This document shows positions 12,125-21,056 of a DNA stretch of 64,000 bases, piece after piece. The notes beneath the pieces are model-generated. The model was not told the DNA's origin, made no database searches, and was given only the letters and a program-made list of their open reading frames with translations. The stretch's first letter is position 1; the number at the start of each line of letters is the position of its first letter. Both the position numbers and the translations under genes were made by a program. The stretch comes from Sophora flavescens (Eukaryota > Streptophyta > Magnoliopsida > Fabales > Fabaceae), in contig CM061062.1 in NCBI GenBank assembly GCA_030762895.1, forward strand, positions 239,692,019-239,756,018, in the 5' to 3' direction.

Positions 12125-12658
12125 CTAATAAGCACGGTGCTCAACTTCCACAGGGAGATGACGTGCCTTACCGAATACAAGCCTAAAGGGGGACATCCCT
12201 ATTGGCGTCTTGAAAGCGGTCCTCTGAGCCCAAAGTGCGTCTTCTAGACGGTGGCTCCAGTCCTTCCTATTCGGTTGCACCACTTTCTCTAGGGTCTGTT
12301 TGATCTCTCTGTTGGAGATCTCAGCCTGGCCATTGGTCTGGGGATGGTAAGCAGTGGAGACTCCATGCACAACTCCATACTTCCGGAGTAAGGCTTCCAT
12401 GGTGCAGTTGCAGAAATGAGTGCCCTGGTCACTGATCATAGCCCTAGGTATTCCGAACCTGCAAAAAATATTGGACCTAACAAAATTTGCAACAACTTTA
12501 GAATCGTTAGTCCTAGTGAGGATAGCTTCCACCCACTTTGAAACATAGTCAACAGCCAGTAAAATATAAAGAAAACCAAAAGATGCGGGGAAAGGACCCA
12601 TAAAGTCAATTCCCCACACATCAAACACCTCACAGAATAGCATGGGCTGCTGAGGCAT
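12125..12658 (-). CDS. Athila A integrase catalytic core (fragment)
   Basis: 177 residues with the DDE triad visible: first Asp in GIDFMGPF (about residue 18), second in SDQGTHF (about 79) and Glu in NGQAEIS (about 114). It inserts the cDNA into the genome. The reading is shifted by one base relative to the upstream RT-RNase H frame; the shift lies near 12745 in a run of six G (plus strand), where the zinc-binding domain reading breaks. The core ends at a stop at 12125-12127. Confidence 0.88.
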   Translation of the reverse strand: MPQQPMLFCEVFDVWGIDFMGPFPASFGFLYILLAVDYVSKWVEAILTRTNDSKVVANFVRSNIFCRFGIPRAMISDQGTHFCNCTMEALLRKYGVVHGVSTAYHPQTNGQAEISNREIKQTLEKVVQPNRKDWSHRLEDALWAQRTAFKTPIGMSPFRLVFGKARHLPVEVEHRAY

Positions 12659-14661
12659 TTCACTCTTACGAGTGATGACTGTGCCTGCTGTTTGACACTC
12701 CTTACAAGTCCGGTAGACCTCATAAGCATCTCTAAAAATGGGGGGCAGTAGAACCCAGAATCTAGGACTTTTCTTGCAATCCTCTGTGGCCCAAAGTGTC
12801 CCCCTACTTGAGAGGCATGAGAAAAGTGCAAAATAGACTCAATCTCATAGTCGGGGACACACCTCCTAATTACCTGATCACTGCCAAACTTCCAAAGGTA
12901 CGAATCATTCCAAACATAGTACTTGGAATCACTCTTGAGTTTTTGGATCTGTGATTTAGTTGCACCTGCAGGAAAAACACCAGCAACAAGATAGTTAACA
13001 ATGTCAGCAAACCAAGGAGTTACCCCATGCAGCTGTAGAAGCTGCTCATCAGGAAAGTCATCCTGGATGGAAGAAGGATCCTCATCCCTTGCTATTATGC
13101 TCAAGTGATCAGCTACTAAATTTTCAGCTCCACTCTTGTCTTTTATCTCCACATTAAACTCTTGGAGCAACAACATCCACCGAATCAATCTCGGCTTCGC
13201 TTCTGATTTCTTCAACAGGTACTTCAGAGCTGCATGGTCAGTGAAAACAATAACCTTGGAACCTAGCAAATATGACCTAAATTTATCAAGAGCAAAAACA
13301 ACAGCTAGAAGTTCCTTTTCAGTGGTGGTGTAATTAGACTGTGCAGCATCTAAAGTCCTAGAAGCATAATGAATGACAGGTGCAGCCTTGCCCACCCTTT
13401 GTGCCAGGACCGCTCCCACAGCATAGTTAGAAGCATCACACATGAGCTCAAAAGGGAGGGTCCAGTCAGGGGGCTGGATGATGGGGGTAGAGGTCAATGC
13501 CTTTTTCAAGAAGTCAAATGCCTTTTTGCAGTTGTCATCAAAGTTGAACATGTCATCATTCTTCAGCAAGTTTGATAGAGGAAGAGCTATCTTGTTGAAG
13601 TCCTTAATGAAGCGCCTGTAGAAACCTGCATGACCAAGAAAAGAACGAATCTCGCAAACCCAAGATGGATAAGGTAATGTAGAAATCACATCAATTTTAG
13701 CAGGATCTACTGAAATACCCTTTTCAGAAATGATGTTCCCCAAAACAATCCCCTGTTCAACCATAAAATGGCATTTTTCATAATTTAAAACAAGGTCAGT
13801 TTCAATGCATCTTTCTAAAACCAAATTCAGACTATGCAAGCATGCATCAAATGAGTAGCCATATACAGTGAAATCATCCATGAACACTTCCATACAATTT
13901 TCAATAAATTCAGTAAAAATTCTAATCATGCATCTCTGGAAAGTGCCAGGAGCATTGCAAAGACCAAATGGCATCCTCCTGTAAGCAAACGTGCCGAAGG
14001 GGCACGTGAAAGTGGTCTTTTCCTGATCCTCTGGTGCAATGTGGATCTGGAAGTAACCGGAAAAACCATCAAGGAAACAGTAATGGGATTTACCAGCCAG
14101 CCGTTCGAGCATCTGATCGATGAACGGCAAAGGAAAGTGATCCTTTCGAGTGGCCTGGTTCAACCTCCTATAATCAATACAGACTCGCCAGCTATTCTGG
14201 ACTCTAGTGGGGACAAGCTCATTATTATCATTTCTTACCACTGTGAGGCCGGACTTCTTGGGTACAACTTGCACTGGACTCACCCAACTACTATCAGAGA
14301 TAGGGTATATGATACCCGTATGCAGAAGTTTTGTCACCTCTTTCTTCACAACATCCAGAATCAAGGGATTGAGCCGCCTTTGGGGCTGCCTAACTGGTTT
14401 AGCCCCATCTTCCAACATAATCCTATGCATACATCTAGAGGGGCTAATTCCTGGGATATCAGCCAAGGTCCACCCAATCGCCTTCTTGTGCTTCTTCAAC
14501 ACCTCCAAGAGCCTAGCTTCCTGGTCAGAGTCAAGGTTGGAGGAAATAATAACTGGAAGTTTTTCGTTCCTCTCCAAGTAAGCATACTTCAGATTCCCAG
14601 GAAGTGGCTTGAGCTCTAAGGCAGGTGGCTGCTCAATGGATGGTATATTTGGAGCAGCCAT
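12436..14661 (-). CDS. Athila A reverse transcriptase and RNase H
   Basis: 741 residues. RT spans roughly residues 90-330, with RMPFGLCNAPGTF (about 230) and the polymerase active site FMDD (about 260-263) intact. RNase H follows at about 405-520 (CDAS, then TTTEKELLAVVFALDKFRSYL and FTDHAALKYL). The integrase zinc-binding region begins near residue 610 (HFSHASQVGGHFG) and is lost by a one-base frameshift near 12745, so the last 100 or so residues are out-of-frame. It overlaps the protease frame by about 46 bases in a different (-1) frame. RT copies element RNA into DNA in the cytoplasmic particle. Confidence 0.92.
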   Translation of the reverse strand: MAAPNIPSIEQPPALELKPLPGNLKYAYLERNEKLPVIISSNLDSDQEARLLEVLKKHKKAIGWTLADIPGISPSRCMHRIMLEDGAKPVRQPQRRLNPLILDVVKKEVTKLLHTGIIYPISDSSWVSPVQVVPKKSGLTVVRNDNNELVPTRVQNSWRVCIDYRRLNQATRKDHFPLPFIDQMLERLAGKSHYCFLDGFSGYFQIHIAPEDQEKTTFTCPFGTFAYRRMPFGLCNAPGTFQRCMIRIFTEFIENCMEVFMDDFTVYGYSFDACLHSLNLVLERCIETDLVLNYEKCHFMVEQGIVLGNIISEKGISVDPAKIDVISTLPYPSWVCEIRSFLGHAGFYRRFIKDFNKIALPLSNLLKNDDMFNFDDNCKKAFDFLKKALTSTPIIQPPDWTLPFELMCDASNYAVGAVLAQRVGKAAPVIHYASRTLDAAQSNYTTTEKELLAVVFALDKFRSYLLGSKVIVFTDHAALKYLLKKSEAKPRLIRWMLLLQEFNVEIKDKSGAENLVADHLSIIARDEDPSSIQDDFPDEQLLQLHGVTPWFADIVNYLVAGVFPAGATKSQIQKLKSDSKYYVWNDSYLWKFGSDQVIRRCVPDYEIESILHFSHASQVGGHFGPQRIARKVLDSGFYCPPFLEMLMRSTGLVRSVKQQAQSSLVRVKCLSSPCYSVRCLMCGELTLWVLSPHLLVFFIFYWLLTMFQSGWKLSSLGLTILKLLQILLGPIFFAGSEYLGL

Positions 14662-15572
14662 GCTGTCAAGAACTTCAGCTGAAGCATGACTTCACTCACA
14701 CTATCACCCTGCAAAGTAGAATCAATCTCAGCACAAACAACACAAGGGTTAGTGTTAGTACAGTCAGTACATGAATAAATATCATCAAAGCCAGAAACAA
14801 ATGGAAAATTAGCAACCAAGTCATCATAGGTGTCATCAATAATTTCAGAGAGCAACTCTATTTGAAAGACAGAGTGCTCTTCCAAGGGATGCTTCATAGC
14901 ATCGAAGATGTTGAACTTTGCAACAATGTCACCAAACTCCATGGACATGGTCCCATCATCAACATCAATCTTTGTCTTTGCCATCTTCCTAAATGGTCTG
15001 CCCAGGATGGTTGGTGATCTACTTGAATTTGTTTCCCCTACCATGTCCAGGATGTAAAAGTCAGCAGGGAAAATCAACTCATCAACTTGTACCAGCACAT
15101 CTTCTACCACTCCCATGGGGCGAGCATTGGTCCTGTTGGCTAGCTGGGTAGTGAGACCTGTATGCTGCAAGGGACCAAGATCAAGGTTGTTGAAAACAGA
15201 GGTGGGCATGACATTGATGGAGGCTCCCAAATCCAACATACAGTTGTTGAATTTGCTGTCCCCAATGGTGCATGGAATAGCAAAAGTGCCTGGATCCTTG
15301 CACTTCTGTGGCAGTGCCTGAGTGAGAGCTGAAACAGTAACCCTTTCAAGTGCAGGCTTAGGCTGAATGAGGGCTGAAACATTTCGCCCCAAATTGACTA
15401 TCTCATTGCCTTTCAACCTCCTCTTGTGTGTGCACAAATCCTTCAGAAACCTTGCATATTTTGGAACCTGCTTGATCACATCAAGAAGCGGAATGTTAAC
15501 CGCCACCTTTTTGAACACATCTAGAATCTCCCTCTCCTTGTCTTCCCCATCAATCTTCTTATTTTTCTGCAC
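14616..15572 (-). CDS. Athila A protease and Cys-rich linker
   Basis: 318 residues. The aspartic protease signature LDLGASINVM lies near residues 111-120, a variant known in Athila elements in place of DSGA. A downstream acidic linker contains CTDCTNTNPCVVC (CX2CX5CX2C, at about 14720-14760), a possible zinc-binding cluster that recurs in element B. The frame begins artificially at the element B insertion (15598); before that insertion it continued from gag at 20629. Its end overlaps the RT frame. Confidence 0.85.
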   Translation of the reverse strand: MQKNKKIDGEDKEREILDVFKKVAVNIPLLDVIKQVPKYARFLKDLCTHKRRLKGNEIVNLGRNVSALIQPKPALERVTVSALTQALPQKCKDPGTFAIPCTIGDSKFNNCMLDLGASINVMPTSVFNNLDLGPLQHTGLTTQLANRTNARPMGVVEDVLVQVDELIFPADFYILDMVGETNSSRSPTILGRPFRKMAKTKIDVDDGTMSMEFGDIVAKFNIFDAMKHPLEEHSVFQIELLSEIIDDTYDDLVANFPFVSGFDDIYSCTDCTNTNPCVVCAEIDSTLQGDSVSEVMLQLKFLTAWLLQIYHPLSSHLP

Positions 15573-15816
15573 TCTTTGGGGGAAGGGGATCGGTGGCTGA
15601 TGAGCCTCTGTTTGACTGGTTTTATAACAGTCAAGACCTTGGCTTTGTGCTTATTTTATACCATTTTTACCCAAATTAGACTTTATTGTTCCTAAGTAGT
15701 ATTTTGAGTCTGTAAATTGTTTTTATGTTAATTTAGTTGTTTTAGAGTTGAATAATTATTTGCTTGTATTTTCTATTTTCAGGTTAATAAAATAAAAAGT
15801 AATAAATCTGGAGCCG

Positions 15817-16131
15817 CTCGCCCCGCGAAGGATCTCTCGCCCCGCGAGTATTGCAACCATGAAAAAGTCAGAGACGATCACGGCTTGCCCGTGTTGAAGA
15901 TCACAGCCGTGGCAATTCTGAAGTTGAAGCGTTCGCCCCGCGAGCAATCCTTCGCCTCGCGAGTATTGGAAGATCAGAAGCCATCACGGTTTGGGCGTGT
16001 TGAATGCCACGGGCGTAACAGTTGGAAGCTGAAGAGTTCGCCTCGCGAAGGATGTGCTCGCCTCGCGAGAAGACAAAGAGTTGCAGACCTTTCATGTAAT
16101 TCGCCTCGCGAGCAGTGCTTCGCCTCGCGAG
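15817..16131 (+). promoter_or_regulatory. Array of six paired-palindrome modules upstream of the TATA box, LTR B
   Basis: Six modules at 15817-15848, 15876-15913, 15932-15963, 15982-16019, 16037-16069 and 16100-16131, with starts about 50-63 bp apart. Four are type I: two copies of TTCGCC(C/T)CGCGAG 19 or 20 bp apart. Two (second and fourth) are type II: two imperfect CACGGC...GCCGTG palindromes with the TCACGG motifs 23 bp apart. The last module ends 21 bp before TATATAA. This is seen directly; a regulatory function is inferred from position and regularity. The same block recurs at 19572-19885. Confidence 0.8.
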
Positions 16132-16152
16132 TACTCTGACTCCAGAAACGTG

Positions 16153-16159
16153 TATATAA
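16153..16159 (+). promoter_or_regulatory. TATA box of LTR B
   Basis: TATATAA in the context GTGTATATAAGC, 21 bp after the last palindrome module; repeated in the 3' LTR at 19907-19913. It fits the core promoter of an LTR retrotransposon, with transcription expected to start about 30 bp downstream. Confidence 0.75.
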
Positions 16160-16875
16160 GCAGTCTTAGGCAGAAATGAAGGGAGGGGTCAGAATTAGCC
16201 AGTTTTGGCTAGTTTCTGAACTTGTTAGCTATTGTTTTTCCTTTTAGTTTGTTGTCTTTCTTTTGTAATGGAGAATTAGTCTCCTAGATTAATCTACTGT
16301 AATTGGTTTCTGTTAACATTTGAGGTTCTGTATTTCATGATCATTTGCTTCTCTCTTTTCAATGCAATGCTGTATGTTTCTGTTTGTTATTTCAGGAATA
16401 TATAGTGTTGTATTGTTTTATTTCGGTGATGCTATGTTCCTATATATAATCGCGTTTGTTATTTCGCGTGTGTTCATTCATGTTCGTTTGTTCATGAGAG
16501 CTTAACCCCGTTTGTTATTTCGGGAATAGGAACATACATCTGTAGTAGCGGTTTTCGTTTGTTAATTGTTGCTACAACCGGGAGGGGATTAGTATCTGCT
16601 TAGGATTTGCATGAATCAATGATAGTGGGAAACCAAGAACAGTAGGTTAATCGCTTTTGTCTATTTGCTATTTTCTTTAACTGCTTTGTTTTTATTATTT
16701 TGTTTTCTTAATTTAGCTTTCAATCCAAAACCCCCATTTCTAACTTTTACTAATTTTCTGTTAATAATAACAACAACTAAAGAGTCCTTGAGAGACGATC
16801 CGAGTTGTCGCACTATACTGCATAATTTTATAATCGCTCGTTTTTTTGGCGCGTGGCGACAGCGCGGTCAAAAAT

Positions 16876-16893
16876 TGGCGCCGTTGCCGGGGA
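16876..16893 (+). other. Element B primer-binding site
   Basis: TGGCGCCGTTGCCGGGGA, five bases after the 5' LTR, a perfect complement of the 3' end of plant tRNA-Asp as used by Athila elements. Confidence 0.92.
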
Positions 16894-16920
16894 CTCTGGT
16901 TTGTTGTTATTAGCAGGAAA

Positions 16921-16926
<6 letters not shown>

Positions 16927-16954
<28 letters not shown>
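16927..16954 (+). repeat. Poly(A) homopolymer, 28 bp
   Basis: Twenty-eight consecutive A between the primer-binding site and the reading frame of element B. It is not at an element terminus and has no flanking duplication, so it is not a retroposon tail. Confidence 0.9.
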
Positions 16955-16957
<3 letters not shown>

Positions 16958-17038
16958 CTGAATTTGTCTGGTTATGGATCTTACTGATAAGCTCACTTAT
17001 TTGAAGCAATTGTTTCAAAGAGAACACGATTTTGTGGC

Positions 17039-17962
17039 ATGTGCGGCTCTCCTGAGCACCTGTATGAGGCATGCCCCATTCTGACAAATACTACTTATTG
17101 GCCTCGAGCTTATACATTCCATCCTGACAATCAAGGCAAAAAGCTTGAGGATAATGAAGAACCTACAGAGGCACAATTTATTCTTGAAAATACCTCTGAG
17201 GATGAGTCTGATACTGATACTTCTGTTACTGAATTGTGTGTTGAATCCCCTGATGATTGTTATTGTGATGGCAATGCTTTGTGTGTAGATTGCTATTTTG
17301 AAAGGTATGTTAAGCAAAGCATCCATATGGATCAGGAGGATCAAGAGAACATCTGCTCCCCCGTGCCTGAAGATAAAGAAGAACCTTTGGGAGTAGATGA
17401 TTCAAGTAAAACAATTGAACGTGTTGAGAGTAATGGGGTGGATGATGAACTAATTGCAGAATTTCCAGACATTGTAGATTTTTCTGATTCATTTTCTTGT
17501 AATATGTGTACTAACTCTAACCTTTGTTTGGTGTGTGCTGAAATTTCTGCGTGTATAGCAGGTGAAAAATTTGTTAATGCAGTGGATGAAGACATTGCAG
17601 AAGTTGAAGCAGCACCAGTAACCGTTTCTAACTGTTTGCCATTTCCCCCTGAGGAACCAGTTCTGGACTTTGCACCTCTGGATTTTGCACCATGGCCGGT
17701 CCAAGAGGTTGGGCCCCACTTCTATTGGGGAGATTTTGTTGAAAAGGAGGTCATCTGTGACCCCAGAGGAAGTGAGAAGTCCGCCGCACTGGGTGGAGTT
17801 GTCATAATTGTCAAATGCTCACCTCCGCATCAAAGCTGCAAGTTAGGGAGGCATGGAATGAATTTCAGTCCTTTGGCTACCACGTGGGACTTATGCTACA
17901 GGCAGTGGGATCCTGGTGGAACCACCACCTTCAATGAGTTTTTCTTTACCTTGCTCTTTTAA
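17039..17962 (+). CDS. Element B single protein: zinc knuckle plus Cys-cluster acidic protein
   Basis: 307 codons, uninterrupted. The CCHC knuckle CGMCGSPEHLYEAC begins six bases upstream of the first Met, so translation probably starts earlier; an ATG at 16974 is one frame off. The N-terminal half is acidic. Two Cys clusters follow: CYCDGNALCVDC (about residues 80-91) and CNMCTNSNLCLVC (about 157-169). The second matches the CX2CX5CX2C linker downstream of protease in element A. There is no capsid domain, protease or RT. It looks like a gag-nucleocapsid end fused by internal deletion to the post-protease linker. Function unknown; RNA or protein binding in trans is possible. Confidence 0.7.
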   Translation: MCGSPEHLYEACPILTNTTYWPRAYTFHPDNQGKKLEDNEEPTEAQFILENTSEDESDTDTSVTELCVESPDDCYCDGNALCVDCYFERYVKQSIHMDQEDQENICSPVPEDKEEPLGVDDSSKTIERVESNGVDDELIAEFPDIVDFSDSFSCNMCTNSNLCLVCAEISACIAGEKFVNAVDEDIAEVEAAPVTVSNCLPFPPEEPVLDFAPLDFAPWPVQEVGPHFYWGDFVEKEVICDPRGSEKSAALGGVVIIVKCSPPHQSCKLGRHGMNFSPLATTWDLCYRQWDPGGTTTFNEFFFTLLF

Positions 17963-19352
17963 TTTATTTATTTTTTTTCTTTGCTTTATTTCTGTTTTAT
18001 TGTCAATAATGCTCCTGAATAATTTGAGAAGCTCAGGAGTTGTGTTTGTGTCTTGGTTATGGCAAGTTTATTGGATTTTATTAATTTTTGCATAGATTGA
18101 TTGCATGATAGTGTTGACTGTTTTCCCCCTAGGACTTGAAAATTTTTGAAAAATGATCCCCATGTGATTGAAAACTGAACTTTGAGATTTTGTTATGATG
18201 GCATGATTTATGATAAGTTTGGGGTGATAGGAAGCACACACTAGGGATAGTATCTCTGTCAAATAATTTGCAAAACAATGTCCAGGTTAGGTTTTGAGCC
18301 TCCAACATGTTTTAAACTGTGTGAAAATCTCTTTTAAGTTGCACTTTCCTGAATTTGATTGAATATCTTTTTGGTTTGCATGATTATATGTGTGTAGCAA
18401 ATGATTTAGGCAGTTTTTCCTTGTAAATAGCTACTTGGCCTAAAAATAACCAATTCCTAATGCATGTTCCCTAGTTAGCCCCATTGAGCCTATTAGCCTG
18501 TTAATTCTTGATAACCTAATGTTATAAGCCCAAAAATCTGGAAAACCATGTTAACCCGATCTTAGGATTAGGAGAGCATGTAATCTTAGAATGGGTGCAA
18601 GAAACCAAAGTTTGGGGTGGCTACCCGGTGCAATGTGTTGTTTGGGATTGAGAAAAAAATTTTGTGAAAAGAAAAGAAAAAAAATAGAAAAAAAAAACAG
18701 AAAAAAATAAAAGTGAAAAAAATGCCAAAAAGAAATAAAAAGGTTGTAGTCACCCAAGGCATAATGAAAAATAAAGAAAGGAACTTGAGTGAATTTCAAA
18801 GTGTAAATAATGTTTCATGCTCTCTTAGTTCCTAGGGTCTTCAGCCTAGTTCCTTTGTATATCCTACCCTTAGCCAGGCCCCATTACAACCCATAAAAGA
18901 CCTTTTGATGTTGCTTGCATGTTTTCTGTGGGAACCATTAGGAGATGAAAATCAAATTTATGGGAAGTGCTCTTAAAAGTGAAATTGAGTGAATTGTTGA
19001 TAACCTGACAAAAAAAAAAACTGAGCGATTGAGTGAACACAAATTTCCCTTGTGAGGAAGGCAGTTGTTTGATTTTGGTGATCTCTCTTTTGTGTGTAAC
19101 TTAGATCCCCAGCTTAGATTTCTGATTGTTTGAATAATGAAATTCTCAATTGTTTAGAATAAATGATTGTGGGGATTACTTTGTTTAAAAGGGGGGAACA
19201 TTGAAGGAAAAATTGCTTTGAAAAATTGCTTGAAATCTGTGTGAAAGTTAATTGAATTCTTAAGCTTGCCATGTTTTGCCAGGTCTTGAGTCTTTTTAAG
19301 TTTTTGAGTGTAGTTTGCTTGGGGACAAGCAAAGTTTAAGTTTGGGGTATTT
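17963..19352 (+). other. Element B 3' spacer and polypurine tract
   Basis: Non-coding sequence homologous to the 3' spacer of element A (10238-11707, opposite strand), including an A-rich run at 18650-18740. It ends with AAGTTTAAGTTTGGGGTATT directly before the 3' LTR at 19353. No reading frame resembles a known protein. Confidence 0.75.
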
Positions 19353-20623
19353 TGATGAGCCTCTGTTTGACTGGTTTTATAACAGTCAAGACCTTGGCTT
19401 TGTGCTTATTTTATACCATTTTTACCCAAATTAGACTTTATTGTTCCTAAGTAGTATTTTGAGTCTGTAAATTGTTTTTATGTTAATTTAGTTGTTTTAG
19501 AGTTGAATAATTATTTGCTTGTATTTTCTATTTTCAGGTTAATAAAATAAAAAGTAATAAATCTGGAGCCGCTCGCCCCGCGAAGGATCTCTCGCCCCGC
19601 GAGTATTGCAACCATGAAAAAGTCAGAGCGATCACGGCTTGCCCGTGTTGAAGATCACAGCCGTGGCAATTCTGAAGTTGAAGCGTTCGCCCCGCGAGCA
19701 ATCCTTCGCCTCGCGAGTATTGGAAGATCAGAAGCCATCACGGTTTGGGCGTGTTGAATGCCACGGGCGTAACAGTTGGAAGCTGAAGAGTTCGCCTCGC
19801 GAAGGATGTGCTCGCCTCGCGAGAAGACAAAGAGTTGCAGACCTTTCATGTAATTCGCCTCGCGAGCAGTGATTCGCCTCGCGAGTACTCTGACTCCAGA
19901 AACGTGTATATAAGCAGTCTTAGGCAGAAATGAAAGGAGGGGTCAGAATTAGCCCTTTTTGGCTAGTTTCGAACTTGTTAGCTATTGTTTTTCCTTTTAG
20001 TTTGTTGTCTTTCTTTTGTAATGGAGAATTAGTCTCCTAGATTAATCTACTGTAATTGGTTTCTGTTAACATTTGAGGTTCTGTATTTCATGATCATTTG
20101 CTTCTCTCTTTTCAATGCAATGCTGTATGTTTCTGTTTGTTATTTCAGGAATATATAGTGTTGTATTGTTTTATTTCGGTGATGCTATGTTCCTATATAT
20201 AATCGCGTTTGTTATTTCGCGTGTGTTCATTCATGTTCGTTTGTTCATGAGAGCTTAACCCCGTTTGTTATTTCGGGAATAGGAACATACATCTGTAGTA
20301 GCGGTTTTCGTTTGTTAATTGTTGCTACAACCGGGAGGGGATTAGTATCTGCTTAGGATTTGCATGAATCAATGATAGTGGGAAACCAAGAACAGTAGGT
20401 TAATCGCTTTTGTCTATTTGCTATTTTCTTTAACTGCTTTGTTTTTATTATTTTGTTTTCTTAATTTAGCTTTCAATCCAAAACCCCCATTTCTAACTTT
20501 TACTAATTTTCTGTTAATAATAACAACAACTAAAGAGTCCTTGAGAGACGATCCGAGTTGTCGCACTATACTGCATAATTTTATAATCGCTCGTTTTTTT
20601 GGCGCGTGGCGACAGCGCGGTCA
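19353..20623 (+). repeat. Element B 3' LTR
   Basis: Starts after the purine tract (AAGTTTGGGGT) and ends GCGGTCA before the GTGGC duplication. It carries a second copy of the module array at 19572-19885 and a TATA box at 19907-19913. Differences from the 5' LTR include a one-base deletion near 19627 and changes near 19871, 19935 and 19955. Confidence 0.95.
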
Positions 20624-20628
20624 GTGGC

Positions 20629-21056
20629 GCATATACTTTCTCGGCTTCAACAACTACAGAAGGTTCAGGAGCGACCTCAACAATTTCTTTATCTTTTTCA
20701 GAGCCTGCCTCGACAACTTTTCCAGATCTCAAAGAAATGGCACTCACATTAGGAATGGGGACATTGGGATTCACCATTGTTTATGCAGGTAGTTGGTTTG
20801 ATCCTTGAGCTTGTTGTATGGTATTCATGGAAGTGGCAAGCTGTCCAATCTGTGTTTGCAAAGTATTAATGCTAGCATCCGTCCGCTGCTGAAACTGTCC
20901 AACCTGTGTTTGCAAAGTTTGAATACTAGCATTTGCTTGCTGCTAAAACTGGAGATTTTGTGCAGCCATTTGCTTGACCAAGTCTTCTAATGAAGGTCCA
21001 GAAGGTGCAGAAGTGGTCACTTGGGGAGGATTCTGTGGTGGTGCCATCGGTTGTTG
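20629..21056 (-). pseudogene. Athila A gag C-terminal region, interrupted
   Basis: Continues the gag frame beyond the stop at 21057-21059. It contains heptad-like repeats (QTLQTQVGQF and a similar second copy), the SAISLRSGK motif typical of the gag-protease junction in Athila, and an acidic stretch. A second in-frame stop is at 20943-20945. Both stops would be CAA/CAG codons with a single C-to-T change. It ends at the left side of the GTGGC duplication where element B inserted; the reading rejoins protease at 15592. Confidence 0.8.

Larger units (their letters stand above)
15598..16870 (+). repeat. Element B 5' LTR
   Basis: TGATGAGCC...GCGGTCA, preceded by the GTGGC duplication and followed by the primer-binding site. 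It contains the palindrome module array (15817-16131), a TATA box (16153-16159) and an R/U5-like remainder. The strong identity with 19353-20623 is direct evidence of recent transposition. Confidence 0.95.
15598..20623 (+). mobile_element. Element B: young non-autonomous Athila-like element
   Basis: LTRs 15598-16870 and 19353-20623 (1273 and 1271 bp) differ at only about half a dozen positions by eye, so the insertion is recent. The GTGGC duplication is at 15593-15597 and 20624-20628, and element A gag and protease rejoin across it. Internal sequence (16871-19352) has a tRNA-Asp primer-binding site, one 307-codon frame, a spacer homologous to that of A, and a purine tract before the 3' LTR. 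No protease, RT or integrase is present, so it must be mobilised in trans. Its LTR promoter block differs from A but uses the same palindrome modules. Confidence 0.93.

Noticed and set aside
14041..14619. 192-codon plus-strand frame
   Set aside because: It is antisense to the Athila A reverse transcriptase frame, which has clear motifs; no similarity of its own.
14616..14661. Programmed -1 frameshift between Athila A protease and RT
   Set aside because: The frames do overlap with a -1 relation, but no slippery heptamer of the X XXY YYZ type is visible in the overlap and element A has other simple indels, so a mutation is more likely.
15817..16131. CRISPR-like array
   Set aside because: Repeats are 13-bp units in pairs inside a plant LTR with variable linkers, present in both LTRs of a retrotransposon. 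There are no constant-length unique spacers and no cas genes.
16927..16954. Poly(A) as the tail of a SINE or processed pseudogene
   Set aside because: It is internal to element B between primer site and reading frame, without flanking duplication or SINE promoter boxes.
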